Source: Planktotalea sp.
GTDB taxonomy: Bacteria > Pseudomonadota > Alphaproteobacteria > Rhodobacterales > Rhodobacteraceae
Direction: 5' to 3'
DNA length: 64,000 nucleotides
NCBI RefSeq assembly: GCF_018607995.1
Contig: NZ_JABBAL010000019.1
Span: 62,001 to 126,000 of the forward strand
Shown in pieces: positions 54,618 to 63,330 of the stretch. The notes under the pieces are model-generated. The model saw nothing but the letters and a program-made list of their open reading frames with translations. It did no database searches and had not been told where the DNA came from. Made by a program: the position numbers and the translations under genes. The first letter of the stretch is position 1, and the number at the start of each line of letters is the position of its first letter.

Positions 54618-55634
54618 TTAACTACTGCGGCGGCGTCTGCGTGTTTGACGTGCCACTGGCGCGTTTTCTTCGGTGCCATCGCTGCTGGATGAAAAAGGAC
54701 CAAGGGCAGCGGAGATCACATCGAGCTTCGGAGCTGGCGCTTTTTCATTGTTTTCTAACGCGCGGCGCATGGCGCTTAGGTGCTCCGGCATCGTCCCACA
54801 ACAACCGCCAATAATGCTTGCGCCGCAGTTTCGTGCGAGCAATGCGTATTCGCCCATCAATTCCGGTGATCCGTCATAATGAATGTGTCCATCGACGTAT
54901 TTTGGAATGCCTGCGTTGCCTTTTGCGACAATCGGAACGGATGGTCCTTGCGCTGCAAATCCTAGCACTGTGCGCAGAAGGTCCGATGCGCCAGTTCCGC
55001 AATTTGCCCCGAACCCAAGTGGGGGATTTTCAATATTATCAACCATTTCCACCATCGCAGCACTGGTCAGGCCCATCATTGTGCGACCCGCTGTGTCAAA
55101 ACTCATCGTTCCAACCCAGGGCATTTGAGCGCGCTTAAAGGCTTCTGCAGCAGCCAGATATTCTTCGGGTGCCGAAATAGTCTCGAGCCAGAGCACATCT
55201 GCACCACCGGCTTTAAGCCCTTCGGCCTGTTCATGAAAAATTTCAACCGCATCGCTGTGCGATAGTGTGCCGACGGGTTCCATAATGTCGCCTGTAGGAC
55301 CAACACTGCCGGCGACGACGATAGGGCGACCCGCAGCATCTGCCACATCGCGACCGATCTCGGCGGCTATACGCGACAAATCATGGGCGCGATCTTGTGC
55401 GTCATGCAGTTTCAAGCGGGACGCGTTGCCGCCGAACGAATTAGTCAAAAATAAATCGCTTCCTGCATCAACAGCAGATTTGTAAAGCGTTTTAATCTTT
55501 TCTGGGTGTTGTTCATTCCACAGTTCGGGCGCGTCACCTGACATCAAACCCATGTTGAACAGGTTTGTGCCTGTTGCACCGTCCGCAAGTACCCACTCGC
55601 GTTCGGAGAGCATTTTGGAAAGAGTGTTTGTCAT
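54618..55634 (-). CDS. bmt: homocysteine S-methyltransferase (betaine-homocysteine methyltransferase type)
   Basis: 338 residues. Corresponds to the homocysteine-binding domain of MetH. LADGATGTNLFNMGL at the N-terminus, GFGANCGTGASDLL and ASIIGGCCGTMPEHL carry the zinc cysteines. The C-terminus ends with basic TRRRRRSS. Adjacent B12 protein and DUF1638 indicate a split methionine synthase as described in Phaeobacter. The start ATG at 55634 is preceded by GGTGG. Confidence 0.92.
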   Translation of the reverse strand: MTNTLSKMLSEREWVLADGATGTNLFNMGLMSGDAPELWNEQHPEKIKTLYKSAVDAGSDLFLTNSFGGNASRLKLHDAQDRAHDLSRIAAEIGRDVADAAGRPIVVAGSVGPTGDIMEPVGTLSHSDAVEIFHEQAEGLKAGGADVLWLETISAPEEYLAAAEAFKRAQMPWVGTMSFDTAGRTMMGLTSAAMVEMVDNIENPPLGFGANCGTGASDLLRTVLGFAAQGPSVPIVAKGNAGIPKYVDGHIHYDGSPELMGEYALLARNCGASIIGGCCGTMPEHLSAMRRALENNEKAPAPKLDVISAALGPFSSSSDGTEENAPVARQTRRRRRSS

Positions 55635-55678
55635 TAAGTCCACCACCTTTTTCTTGTCTGTGTCATAGATCGCGAAAA

Positions 55679-55691
55679 TGAAGCAAATTCA
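55679..55691 (-). promoter_or_regulatory. MetR-like box upstream of bmt
   Basis: TGAA-N5-TTCA (TGAATTTGCTTCA on the minus strand), the classical MetR half-site pattern, 45 bp upstream of the bmt start. ATCAT-A-ATGAT lies just upstream. Suggests homocysteine-responsive control. Confidence 0.45.
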
Positions 55692-55738
55692 TATTTATCA
55701 TAATGATCATGAGTGAGGCGAAGGTGTTGATTAAACAG

Positions 55739-57564
55739 TCACTCTTCGCGCAATGGTGGGGGGTCCTTCACTTCATGCCAAACATCCCAAAGCGCCAAAA
55801 AAAGACCCGTACGCAAAGGAGCTGCGGCGTAAAGAGGCTGCCATCTTGGTGCGAAGGCGCGTTTGAATTGCGCTAGGCCTTTTGAATGCGGTGGTGACAA
55901 AAAGCTTATTCTCTCAACCGATTGCAGCACGAAGGCCTCTTCATAAGGGGTTGAGGCAAGAGAAAACGTCTCGCACTGCTGATGTTTCGCGGCCTTAATC
56001 GCTGCCCAAACAAGGGCGTGCATGGTTCCGTCTGATGCGTCAGCGCTGCTACGCATCAGATCAAGCGTCCAAGCCTCCGAGGTTTTGTGACAACTAATGA
56101 AAGCAATCAAACGATCGTTCTGCCAAGCGGCAAAGACATCCTGTGTCGTGAGATAGGCCTCACAAAACCGCCCCATTGATAGACCACGAGGGGTTCCATT
56201 GATCCCATGCCATTCGCGGTCAATTTGATCTAATGTGTTGATTGTTTCCTTGGTGAGTGTGCGCTTGTTTACTTCAACGCCTGATTTCTCAATCTTGCGC
56301 AGCTTTCGCCGGAGTGTGCGTCGTTGGGGCGTCTCAAGCGTTGCTTCTTTAAGATCGATTAAGCCATCTTTCGCGATGCGCACTACAGAGAGGCTGCGCG
56401 AGCGCAATTGCAACGCTGTTCGCGCATTGCACTTATAAAAAAGTGGAATGGCCGCGCTTGTTCTTGCTTGGAGTGAAAGCGCAGTAAGGCTGCTTTGCAG
56501 TTTGACTGCGGGCTCAAACAACAGCGTAGTGGACTGCGTCGTGCGCGCAGTTGCGCCAATAATTTGACCATTTGGCGCAATCAACGTCGCCCCGGTTTGC
56601 AGCGCCGAAGAGGTTTCAGGATGCAAGCCGTGTGCGAAAAGGGCGACGCGACTGACTTCGGTTTGATCCTTCAAAGGACGAAACGCATAGAACATCCCCA
56701 GGCTTCTGGGCAGCACAAAATAGACAAAACGGAATGTGATCAGAGAAGTTAGTAGCTAGTTTATGTTGATGTTAGGTATCGCCCAAAGCAAGATCAGTTC
56801 AAAGGGGCCAACGCCAACTGGCGTATTGCTGACCAGCGCCAACCCAAAACAGACCAGGTAGATCGGGAACAACTGCGCGAACACAATATCCGTACTGCTT
56901 GGGGTCAAAACCCAAAATGCCAATGCCGCAGTGCCGGTATCAATGGCCGCAAAGCACATCGGCGCGAAGATCGCGAGAAGGCTTGGCAATCGAGTGTGGT
57001 AGCCGGCGACAGTTATGTGACGTTTCAGCGCGTATAAAGCGTGAAACAGGCGGCCAAGAACAGGCTTGCTTAAAAGACATAAGATGGCAGAGGCAAGGCA
57101 TGCGGTAAAAGCAAACCGGACAGCGCGAATAAGGTGAGCCATGGTCCCAAAAAGCTGATCGATACGGGGGCTGTCACCTTGCTTGCCACAGCAAGATTTA
57201 AGTGATGCAAACAACGCCAACGCGCTAGCGTGCCAATGACTAACCCAAACTCTAAAGTTTGTGATAGCGCGACCGCCGCGGCATCGCTTGCTTGAGCCGC
57301 CTTAGCACTGACACGCGTGTGCAGGATGCGGTGCACGATGACATCGTATTGCCCCAGTGCGGCAAAACTGGCGGCTGTTTCCAGAATGGTGAGCGACCAT
57401 TGAAGCGGTGTAATGCCGCTCCATGACCGCCCAACCTGACCCCAATCCAATGTTTCAAGAAACGGGTGCGCTGCGAGTGCAAAAAGTGGCAGCACTAGAC
57501 ACATCGCGAAAAGCTGAACAAAAGCTCTACTTTGAAGCACAAAGGAAGCAGATTTAGCAATCAT
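55739..57564 (-). pseudogene. broken MprF-like lysyl/alanyl-phosphatidylglycerol synthase with flippase domain
   Basis: N-terminal flippase membrane domain (from MIAKSASFVLQS; GQYDVIVHRIL, ALSQTLEFGLVIG) and a C-terminal synthase domain (RRTLRRKLRKIEKSG, GMGRFC-like GLSMGRFCEAY, FSLASTPYE). A frame change near 57070-57100 (after LPSYVF) and an in-frame TAG at 56756-56758 (IPNININ-stop-LLTSLITFRFVYF) break it. Family members aminoacylate phosphatidylglycerol to resist cationic peptides. The downstream half could still be made from a GTG at 56716. Confidence 0.88.
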
Positions 57565-57585
57565 ACGCTTGCCATAGCGTATGAT
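57560..57585. repeat. inverted repeat over the mprF-like start codon
   Basis: ATCATACGCT-TGCCAT-AGCGTATGAT, perfect 10-bp arms. The start codon of the mprF-like gene (57562-57564) lies in one arm, so it may be an operator or an RNA hairpin hiding the start. Confidence 0.7.
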
Positions 57586-57621
57586 ACTTTAGCGTGGGCT
57601 TAACGTCTAAATGCAGCCCAT

Positions 57622-57656
57622 AAAAAAACCGCGGAAGGAATGTGTTCCACCCGCGG
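57622..57656 (-). terminator. intrinsic terminator after the DUF1476 gene
   Basis: Minus strand: CCGCGG, inner GGAA/TTCC, CCGCGG, then seven T. Ends the DUF1476 transcript before the mprF-like promoter region. Confidence 0.85.
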
Positions 57657-57680
57657 CCAAAGTTTACAAACCTGAGTTCG

Positions 57681-57995
57681 TTAACTTTCTGTCATCAACT
57701 GTGCTTTAGCAGTCGCCCAAAATTCATCCATTTTCGCGCGGATTTCATAGGGATTAGACTTTTCACCCAAGTCGCCCGCAACCTTGCGAACAACATCCTC
57801 ATGCCCCGCTTCTTCAAAGTCGGACTTGATCACTTCTTTGGCGTAAGCGGTAGCGTCCCCTCTGGATGTGCTCATCAGCTCTGCGGCCCAAAGACCCAAC
57901 AATTCATTGCGGCGTGTGTCTGCTTTGAACTGCATTTCCGCATTGTGCGCGAATTTTTTCTCGAAAGAGTTTTGGCGATCCTAAAAGGTACTCAT
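57681..57995 (-). pseudogene. DUF1476 gene with a stop at codon 5
   Basis: The product would read MSTF-stop-DRQNSFEKKFAHNAEMQFKADTRRN and continue to the normal end (FWATAKAQLMTES), about 104 codons. AGGAGAG precedes the ATG at 57995, which supports this as the native start. DUF1476 is the zeta-type inhibitor family of the alphaproteobacterial F1-ATPase; the inhibitory part is N-terminal. The 84-residue frame from 57935 (MQFKADT) could be translated on its own but lacks that N-terminus. Confidence 0.75.
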
Positions 57996-58182
57996 ATTGC
58001 TCACTCTCCTCAAGTGTTTTGCGTTTAACACACGAGATGCCAAAGAGGGTGCTGCAAGGGGCAACGCGCGGCTGCGTTGGCCTGTCGCCTTGCCCATCAG
58101 CGCGCCTTGTCCTAAGAGAGCGTCAGGATAAGCGAGGGCAGAGTCGTCTTGAGCTTATCACGCTGCAAAGAAAGTCACTGCC

Positions 58183-58944
58183 ATGGCGCGCGGAAAAAAG
58201 ATTTACGAAGGTAAGGCGAAGACCCTTTATGAGGGCACAGAGCCGGGAACTTTAATTCAATACTTCAAAGATGACGCGACAGCGTTCAACGCAGAAAAGA
58301 AGGACGTGATTGAAGGCAAGGGCGTGTTGAATAACATGTTGTCCGAGTATTTCATGGTTGGCTTGGCGAGCATCGGCGTGCCGACGCATTTCATCAAGCG
58401 CATTAACATGCGAGAGCAGCTCGTCCGGACGTGCGAGATTGTGCCGCTCGAAATCATCGTGCGCAATTATGCGGCGGGCACCATGTCGCAACGCCTTGGC
58501 ATCGAAGAGGGCACGCAATTGCCGCGCCCGATCATTGAATATTGCCTAAAGGACGACAAGCTGGGCGATCCATTAGTCTCTGAAGAGCATATCGCTGCCT
58601 TCGGATGGGCGTCGCAACAGGATATGGAAGATATCTTGTCTCTGGCCTTAAGGGTCAATGATTTCCTGTCTGGCATTATGTACGGTGTCGGCATCAAATT
58701 GATCGATTTCAAAATCGAGATTGGCCGCGTTTATGAGGGCGATTACCAACGCCTAATTCTCGCGGATGAGATCAGCCCTGATAGCTGTCGTTTGTGGGAT
58801 ATTGAGACGAACCAGAAGCTCGACAAAGATGTGTTCCGTCGCGATCTTGGCTCGCTCACGGATGCCTACACAGAGGTTGCGCGCCGTTTGGGTGTGCTAC
58901 CAAAGAACCAACAGCCGGTGACTAAGCCGACGTTGATAAACTAA
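58183..58944 (+). CDS. purC: phosphoribosylaminoimidazole-succinocarboxamide synthase
   Basis: 253 residues. Joins CAIR and aspartate in purine synthesis. N-terminal [20 protein letters not shown] and [38 protein letters not shown] and [16 protein letters not shown] are signatures. First of purC-purS-purQ. Confidence 0.97.
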   Translation: MARGKKIYEGKAKTLYEGTEPGTLIQYFKDDATAFNAEKKDVIEGKGVLNNMLSEYFMVGLASIGVPTHFIKRINMREQLVRTCEIVPLEIIVRNYAAGTMSQRLGIEEGTQLPRPIIEYCLKDDKLGDPLVSEEHIAAFGWASQQDMEDILSLALRVNDFLSGIMYGVGIKLIDFKIEIGRVYEGDYQRLILADEISPDSCRLWDIETNQKLDKDVFRRDLGSLTDAYTEVARRLGVLPKNQQPVTKPTLIN

Positions 58945-58977
58945 CTCGAATATCTCAACACCATAAAGGACTTATCG

Positions 58978-59208
58978 ATGAAAGCTCGTGTACATGTCAT
59001 GTTAAAGAATGGTGTTTTGGATCCGCAGGGTGAAGCGGTCCGCCATGCATTGGGTGCGCTTGGGTTCGAGGGTGTTGAGGGTGTGCGTCAGGGAAAAGTG
59101 ATCGATCTTGATCTGGCGGATGGGACATCTGAAGCTCAGGTGAACGAGATGTGTGAAAAGTTGCTCGCGAATACGGTGATTGAATCCTACACGGTTGAGC
59201 TGAACTGA
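58978..59208 (+). CDS. purS: phosphoribosylformylglycinamidine synthase subunit PurS
   Basis: 76 residues. [20 protein letters not shown] and [11 protein letters not shown] are typical. Small subunit that bridges PurL and PurQ. The TGA shares a base with the purQ ATG. Confidence 0.96.
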   Translation: MKARVHVMLKNGVLDPQGEAVRHALGALGFEGVEGVRQGKVIDLDLADGTSEAQVNEMCEKLLANTVIESYTVELN

Positions 59209-59876
59209 TGCGCGCCGCAGTCATTACATTCCCCGGTTCTAACTGTGATCGCGATCTTGCGACCGGGCTAGAGCTGGTTGGCGCAGATGTTACGCGCGTA
59301 TGGCATAAAGATAGCAAGTTGCCAGAAGGCATTGATCTTGTTGGAATTCCTGGTGGGTTTTCTTACGGCGACTATTTACGTTGTGGTGCGATTGCGGCGA
59401 ATTCGCCAATTTGCGCAGCGGTGAAGACCCATGCAGAAAAGGGCGGCTATGTGTTTGGTGTCTGTAACGGCTTTCAGGTGCTGACAGAAACGCGGCTTTT
59501 GCCAGGTGCTTTGATGCGCAATGCAGGGCTGAAGTACATTTGCAAGACGGTTGGTCTTGAAGTTGCGGCTTGCGACAGTGATTTCCTTTGCAATTACGAG
59601 GTAGGTCAGGCCATTCAGGTGCCAATTGCGCATCATGAAGGCAACTACACCGCGACGCCTGATGAGTTGGATCGTTTGATCGGCGAGGGGCGCGTTGCGT
59701 TTCGCTATACGGATAATCCTAACGGCTCTGATCGCGATATCGCGGGGATTACGTCTGCAAACGGGCGTGTGCTGGGCATGATGCCGCACCCTGAACGCGC
59801 AATGGAAGATGTACACGGGTCCACAGATGGCGCGCGTCTTTTCGCTGGTTTGATCGGGACGATGGCCTCCGCGTGA
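59208..59876 (+). CDS. purQ: phosphoribosylformylglycinamidine synthase subunit PurQ (glutaminase)
   Basis: 222 residues, class I glutamine amidotransferase. Catalytic Cys in [11 protein letters not shown] near residue 86, His/Glu in [11 protein letters not shown] near residue 193. [19 protein letters not shown] at the N-terminus. Supplies ammonia to PurL (13.9-16.1 kb). Confidence 0.97.
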   Translation: MRAAVITFPGSNCDRDLATGLELVGADVTRVWHKDSKLPEGIDLVGIPGGFSYGDYLRCGAIAANSPICAAVKTHAEKGGYVFGVCNGFQVLTETRLLPGALMRNAGLKYICKTVGLEVAACDSDFLCNYEVGQAIQVPIAHHEGNYTATPDELDRLIGEGRVAFRYTDNPNGSDRDIAGITSANGRVLGMMPHPERAMEDVHGSTDGARLFAGLIGTMASA

Positions 59877-59886
59877 GATTGCAGCC

Positions 59887-61725
59887 TTGAGCGATGTCGA
59901 TCCACGCAGTAAAATCCTTCCCATGAGCGACGTGCCACCATCGTCCCCCCTATCGCAAACACTGTTGCGATCCGCGCGCGAGAGTGCGCGCTTCAATCTG
60001 TGGCGTATCCGGTTTTTGTTGTTCGGGCTGATCTTACTCGCGGGCGTGACGGTCTTTCTGACCAATTCTTTCCTAACCGACCGCTTCACAGAAACGACCC
60101 GTAACCGAGCAGAGCTACGTTTGACGCTTTATAGCGGAAACATCCTGTCAGAGCTGCGCCGCAACGCGATTGTGCCGCAGCTTCTTGCAAGAGATCCAGC
60201 GCTAATTGGCGCACTCAATTCCAATGATTTTTCGACATCGACCCAGCGCCTAATCAGCTTTGTCGAAGAGATTGGAGCTGCCTCAATCATGTTGCTTGAT
60301 CGCGAGGGTCGCTCGGTTGCGGCAACGGATCGCAACCGTCTGCAATCCTTGCACCGCAATGATGCCTACTTTGTCGACGCACTGCGTTCAAACAACACGG
60401 TTTTTTCTGTGATGCAACGCGAATCCGGCGGCTATTCGTTTAGCTATTCGCGTCGTGTTGAAAGCAGTGGCGATGTGCTTGGTATTGTTGTGGTCGAAGT
60501 GGATTTGCAAAAATTTGAAAGGGCTTGGGCCGGTATTTCGGATGCGGTTTTGGTCACCAATTCGGAAGGCACAATCATTCTGTCGACAGAACCGAGGTGG
60601 CGGGGATTGATGGAAGAAGACGCGTTACAACGGCAGCCACCTTCGGGCGCAATCAGCCGCGCCTTGCAAGCTACCGCAGATTGGCGCGCTTTGCCAGGGG
60701 ATGCTTATTTTCGCGGCGAAGCCGTGATGCGCACTCAGGCGCGGGTATTGTTTCGCGGCTGGCAGATGGCGAGCTTTACTTCCTACGCATCGGTACGAGA
60801 ACGCGTAAACGGGGTGCTTGCGCTGGAAATCATGGGTTTCGCGATCCTGCTTGCGCTGACATTTTACTTTTTGAACCGCAAGACCGCTGTGCGCATGGCC
60901 TCTTTTCAGCGCGAGTCGGCGGGACTTCGCCAACTTAACATACGCTTGCAGCGAGAAGTCGCCGAGCGTGAGAAGGTGCAAGAGACCCTTGCAGTGGCCG
61001 AACAAACCCTTGCGCAAAGTTCCAAACTTGCCGCATTGGGCGAGATGTCGGCAGCTGTCAGTCATGAGTTGAACCAACCCCTTGCGGCGATGAAAACCTA
61101 TCTTGCAGGGGCGAAACTTTTGGTGGGGCGCGGGCGGCCGGATGAAGCCTTGGCGAGCTTCCAGCGGATCGATGATTTGATTGGCCGCATGGGCGCAATC
61201 ACACGCCAGCTTAAAAGTTACGCGCGCAAGAGTGGTGATGATTTTGCTCCTGTAAACCTTGGCGATGCGCTTGCCTCAAGCCTGTCTATGATGGAGCCGC
61301 AGTTGCGTCAGCGACAGGTCGAAATCAACAAAGCGGTGCCGCAAGAACCGGTTGTGGTAATGGCGGATCGCGTCCGCGTTGAGCAGGTGATGATCAACCT
61401 TTTGCGCAATGCGTTGGATGCGACGAAATCTGTGAAAGATCCACAGGTCGATGTTTTGCTCGCGGCTGGAGAAACAGCGATCCTGACCGTGCGCGACAAC
61501 GGGCAGGGGATCGAGGACCTCGATGCGCTGTTCGAGCCCTTCTACACGACCAAGCAGCCCGGGGAGGGTGTCGGGCTAGGGCTTGCAATTTCATCGGGTA
61601 TCGTAAACGATTTGGGGGGACGAATGACTGCCCGCAACGCGGCGCAGGGTGGTGCGGTCTTTGAAATTCGTTTGCCGATATTACATGAGGACGGCGCAGA
61701 GATCGCCAAACCCGCAGCGGAGTAG
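59887..61725 (+). CDS. dctB: C4-dicarboxylate sensor histidine kinase DctB
   Basis: 612 residues. Membrane segment at about 42-62, a periplasmic double-Cache region to about 310, second membrane segment near 315-335, coiled linker, then HisKA (SAAVSHELNQPLAAMKTYLA, phospho-His near 393) and HATPase domains (NLLRNALDATKS, DNGQGI, GVGLGLAIS). Starts with TTG at 59887; an ATG at 59923 gives MSDVPPS and is an alternative. Senses dicarboxylates or related acids and phosphorylates the adjacent DctD. Confidence 0.93.
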   Translation: MSDVDPRSKILPMSDVPPSSPLSQTLLRSARESARFNLWRIRFLLFGLILLAGVTVFLTNSFLTDRFTETTRNRAELRLTLYSGNILSELRRNAIVPQLLARDPALIGALNSNDFSTSTQRLISFVEEIGAASIMLLDREGRSVAATDRNRLQSLHRNDAYFVDALRSNNTVFSVMQRESGGYSFSYSRRVESSGDVLGIVVVEVDLQKFERAWAGISDAVLVTNSEGTIILSTEPRWRGLMEEDALQRQPPSGAISRALQATADWRALPGDAYFRGEAVMRTQARVLFRGWQMASFTSYASVRERVNGVLALEIMGFAILLALTFYFLNRKTAVRMASFQRESAGLRQLNIRLQREVAEREKVQETLAVAEQTLAQSSKLAALGEMSAAVSHELNQPLAAMKTYLAGAKLLVGRGRPDEALASFQRIDDLIGRMGAITRQLKSYARKSGDDFAPVNLGDALASSLSMMEPQLRQRQVEINKAVPQEPVVVMADRVRVEQVMINLLRNALDATKSVKDPQVDVLLAAGETAILTVRDNGQGIEDLDALFEPFYTTKQPGEGVGLGLAISSGIVNDLGGRMTARNAAQGGAVFEIRLPILHEDGAEIAKPAAE

Positions 61726-61730
61726 AGACC

Positions 61731-63065
61731 ATGGCCAATGCAATGAAGATCGCCATTGTGGATGATGAGAAAGATATGCGTCAGTCCATTTCTCAGTGGC
61801 TCGCATTGTCTGGTTATGACACGGAAACCTTTGCCTCAGCTGAGGAAGCATTGGTGGGGATCAGTTCGGATTATCCCGGTGTCGTCATTTCCGACATCAA
61901 GATGCCGGGCATGGATGGCATGCAATTTCTGAAGAAACTGATGAGCACCGACAGTGCCTTGCCTGTGATCATGATCACAGGTCACGGTGATGTGCCAATG
62001 GCAGTGAATGCGATGCGCATTGGGGCATTTGATTTTTTGGAAAAACCGTTCAATCCTGATCGTATGTCCGAACTGGCAAAAAAGGCAGCCAATGCGCGCC
62101 GCCTCACGCTTGATAATCGCGCGTTGCGTCGTGAGTTGTCAGATGGCGGGCAGTTGATGAAAAAGCTGATTGGTGCCTCGCCTGTTATGGAGCGTTTGAA
62201 AGAAGACATTCTCGATCTTGGTCAAGCCGACGGTCATGTTTTGATCGATGGTGAGACGGGGACGGGCAAGACTTTGATTGCTCACGCGCTTCATGCAGTG
62301 GGCAGCAATGCGTGCAAACGCTTTGTTTTGGTGTCCTGCGCGGCGATGGACGAAGACTCTTTGTCGAAACGCTTGTTTGGACCTGTTGCACCAGAAGATC
62401 CCTATCTGCCCGCAATCGAAGAGGCGCGTGGCGGCACGTTGGTACTGGAAGACATCGAAGCGCTTAGTGATCAACTCCAAGCGCGACTTTTGAGCGTGAT
62501 CAACGAGCAGGGTACACCTGCGGAAACCCGCATCGTTGCGATATCGAACCTGCAAGAGCAGAACCGCACCTGCGAAGACGCTTTGCGCGCTGATTTGTTC
62601 TATCGCTTGGCAGCGCTGCGAATCACTATCCCACCTCTGCGCTCGCGCGGCGAAGATATTTTGTCGCTGTTCACACGTTTGTCTGAACAATTTGCGGAAG
62701 AATATGGCTGTGCGACACCTGAAGTTTCGGCACAAGAGGCCGCAGAGCTGTTGCAAGCGCCTTGGCCAGGAAATGTGCGTCAGTTGATTAACATTGCAGA
62801 GCGCGCCGTTTTGCAAACGCGTCGCGGCTCAGGCACGATTGCATCTCTTTTGATGAATGATCACGATGAAATGACGCCGGTCATGACGACTGAAGGAAAG
62901 CCGCTGAAAAAATATGTGGAAGCTTTTGAGCGTATGTTGATCGACAATACGATGCGCCGTCATAAAGGATCGATTGCAGCTGTTATGGACGAGTTGTGTT
63001 TGCCGCGCCGCACGTTGAATGAGAAGATGGCAAAGTACGGATTGCAGCGCTCAGAATATCTGTAG
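61731..63065 (+). CDS. dctD: DctD-like response regulator lacking GAFTGA
   Basis: 444 residues. Receiver domain (VVISDIKMPGMDGMQFLKK, phospho-Asp near 58; VIMITGHGD; EKPF), AAA+ domain with GETGTGKTLIAHAL (Walker A, near 175), LVLEDIEAL (Walker B) and RADLFYRLAALRITIPPLR, and a Fis-type helix-turn-helix end. The segment RLFGPVAPEDPYLPAIEEA stands where GAFTGA contacts sigma-54; the loop is absent. Such variants cannot be assumed to activate sigma-54 RNA polymerase. 5 bp after dctB. Confidence 0.92.
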   Translation: MANAMKIAIVDDEKDMRQSISQWLALSGYDTETFASAEEALVGISSDYPGVVISDIKMPGMDGMQFLKKLMSTDSALPVIMITGHGDVPMAVNAMRIGAFDFLEKPFNPDRMSELAKKAANARRLTLDNRALRRELSDGGQLMKKLIGASPVMERLKEDILDLGQADGHVLIDGETGTGKTLIAHALHAVGSNACKRFVLVSCAAMDEDSLSKRLFGPVAPEDPYLPAIEEARGGTLVLEDIEALSDQLQARLLSVINEQGTPAETRIVAISNLQEQNRTCEDALRADLFYRLAALRITIPPLRSRGEDILSLFTRLSEQFAEEYGCATPEVSAQEAAELLQAPWPGNVRQLINIAERAVLQTRRGSGTIASLLMNDHDEMTPVMTTEGKPLKKYVEAFERMLIDNTMRRHKGSIAAVMDELCLPRRTLNEKMAKYGLQRSEYL

Positions 63066-63074
63066 TGAAATTCT

Positions 63075-63107
63075 GCGGCTGCGCCGCGCGGGTTTTGTTG
63101 GGTTTTT
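63075..63107 (+). terminator. terminator-like hairpin after dctD
   Basis: GCGGC-TGC-GCCGC (63075-63087) followed by a T-rich stretch (TTTTGTTGGGTTTTT). Ends the dctBD transcript. Confidence 0.55.
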
Positions 63108-63158
63108 GGGGTGCTGCCCCCGTTCAGCAGAGCTGAAATTTTCCCGAGGGATTAATGA

Positions 63159-63330
63159 GACCAAAGAAGTGTCAGCCCTAAGTACGCGATGGCTTGGGGC
63201 TTCTTTGGTCACGTTCATTGTCGGCTCTGCCTGTTCCGTAAATGTTTTCAAAAATTCTAAGGTAAAGAACGGGTAAACTTCTTTGGTCTTAAAATATCCT
63301 GGGGGTCTGGGGCAGAGCTCCAGTCCGACA
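63159..63330. repeat. intergenic repeat element with GACCAAAGAAG inverted copies
   Basis: GACCAAAGAAG (63159-63169) is the reverse complement of CTTCTTTGGTC at 63200-63210 and 63278-63288. The last is followed by TTAAAATATCCTGGGGGTCT and a GGGGCAGAGCTCC segment, a string that I recognise as a common intergenic repeat in Rhodobacterales. It lies between dctD and the native end of ocd. Confidence 0.55.

Noticed and set aside
10473-57995. TAG read as an amino acid (stop-codon reassignment or pyrrolysine), since several broken genes have in-frame TAG.
   Set aside because: The same genes also have frameshifts and TAA stops, and intact genes such as zapA and proA end in TAG. No pattern of single TAG in methyltransferases is seen; the B12 methyltransferase genes have none.
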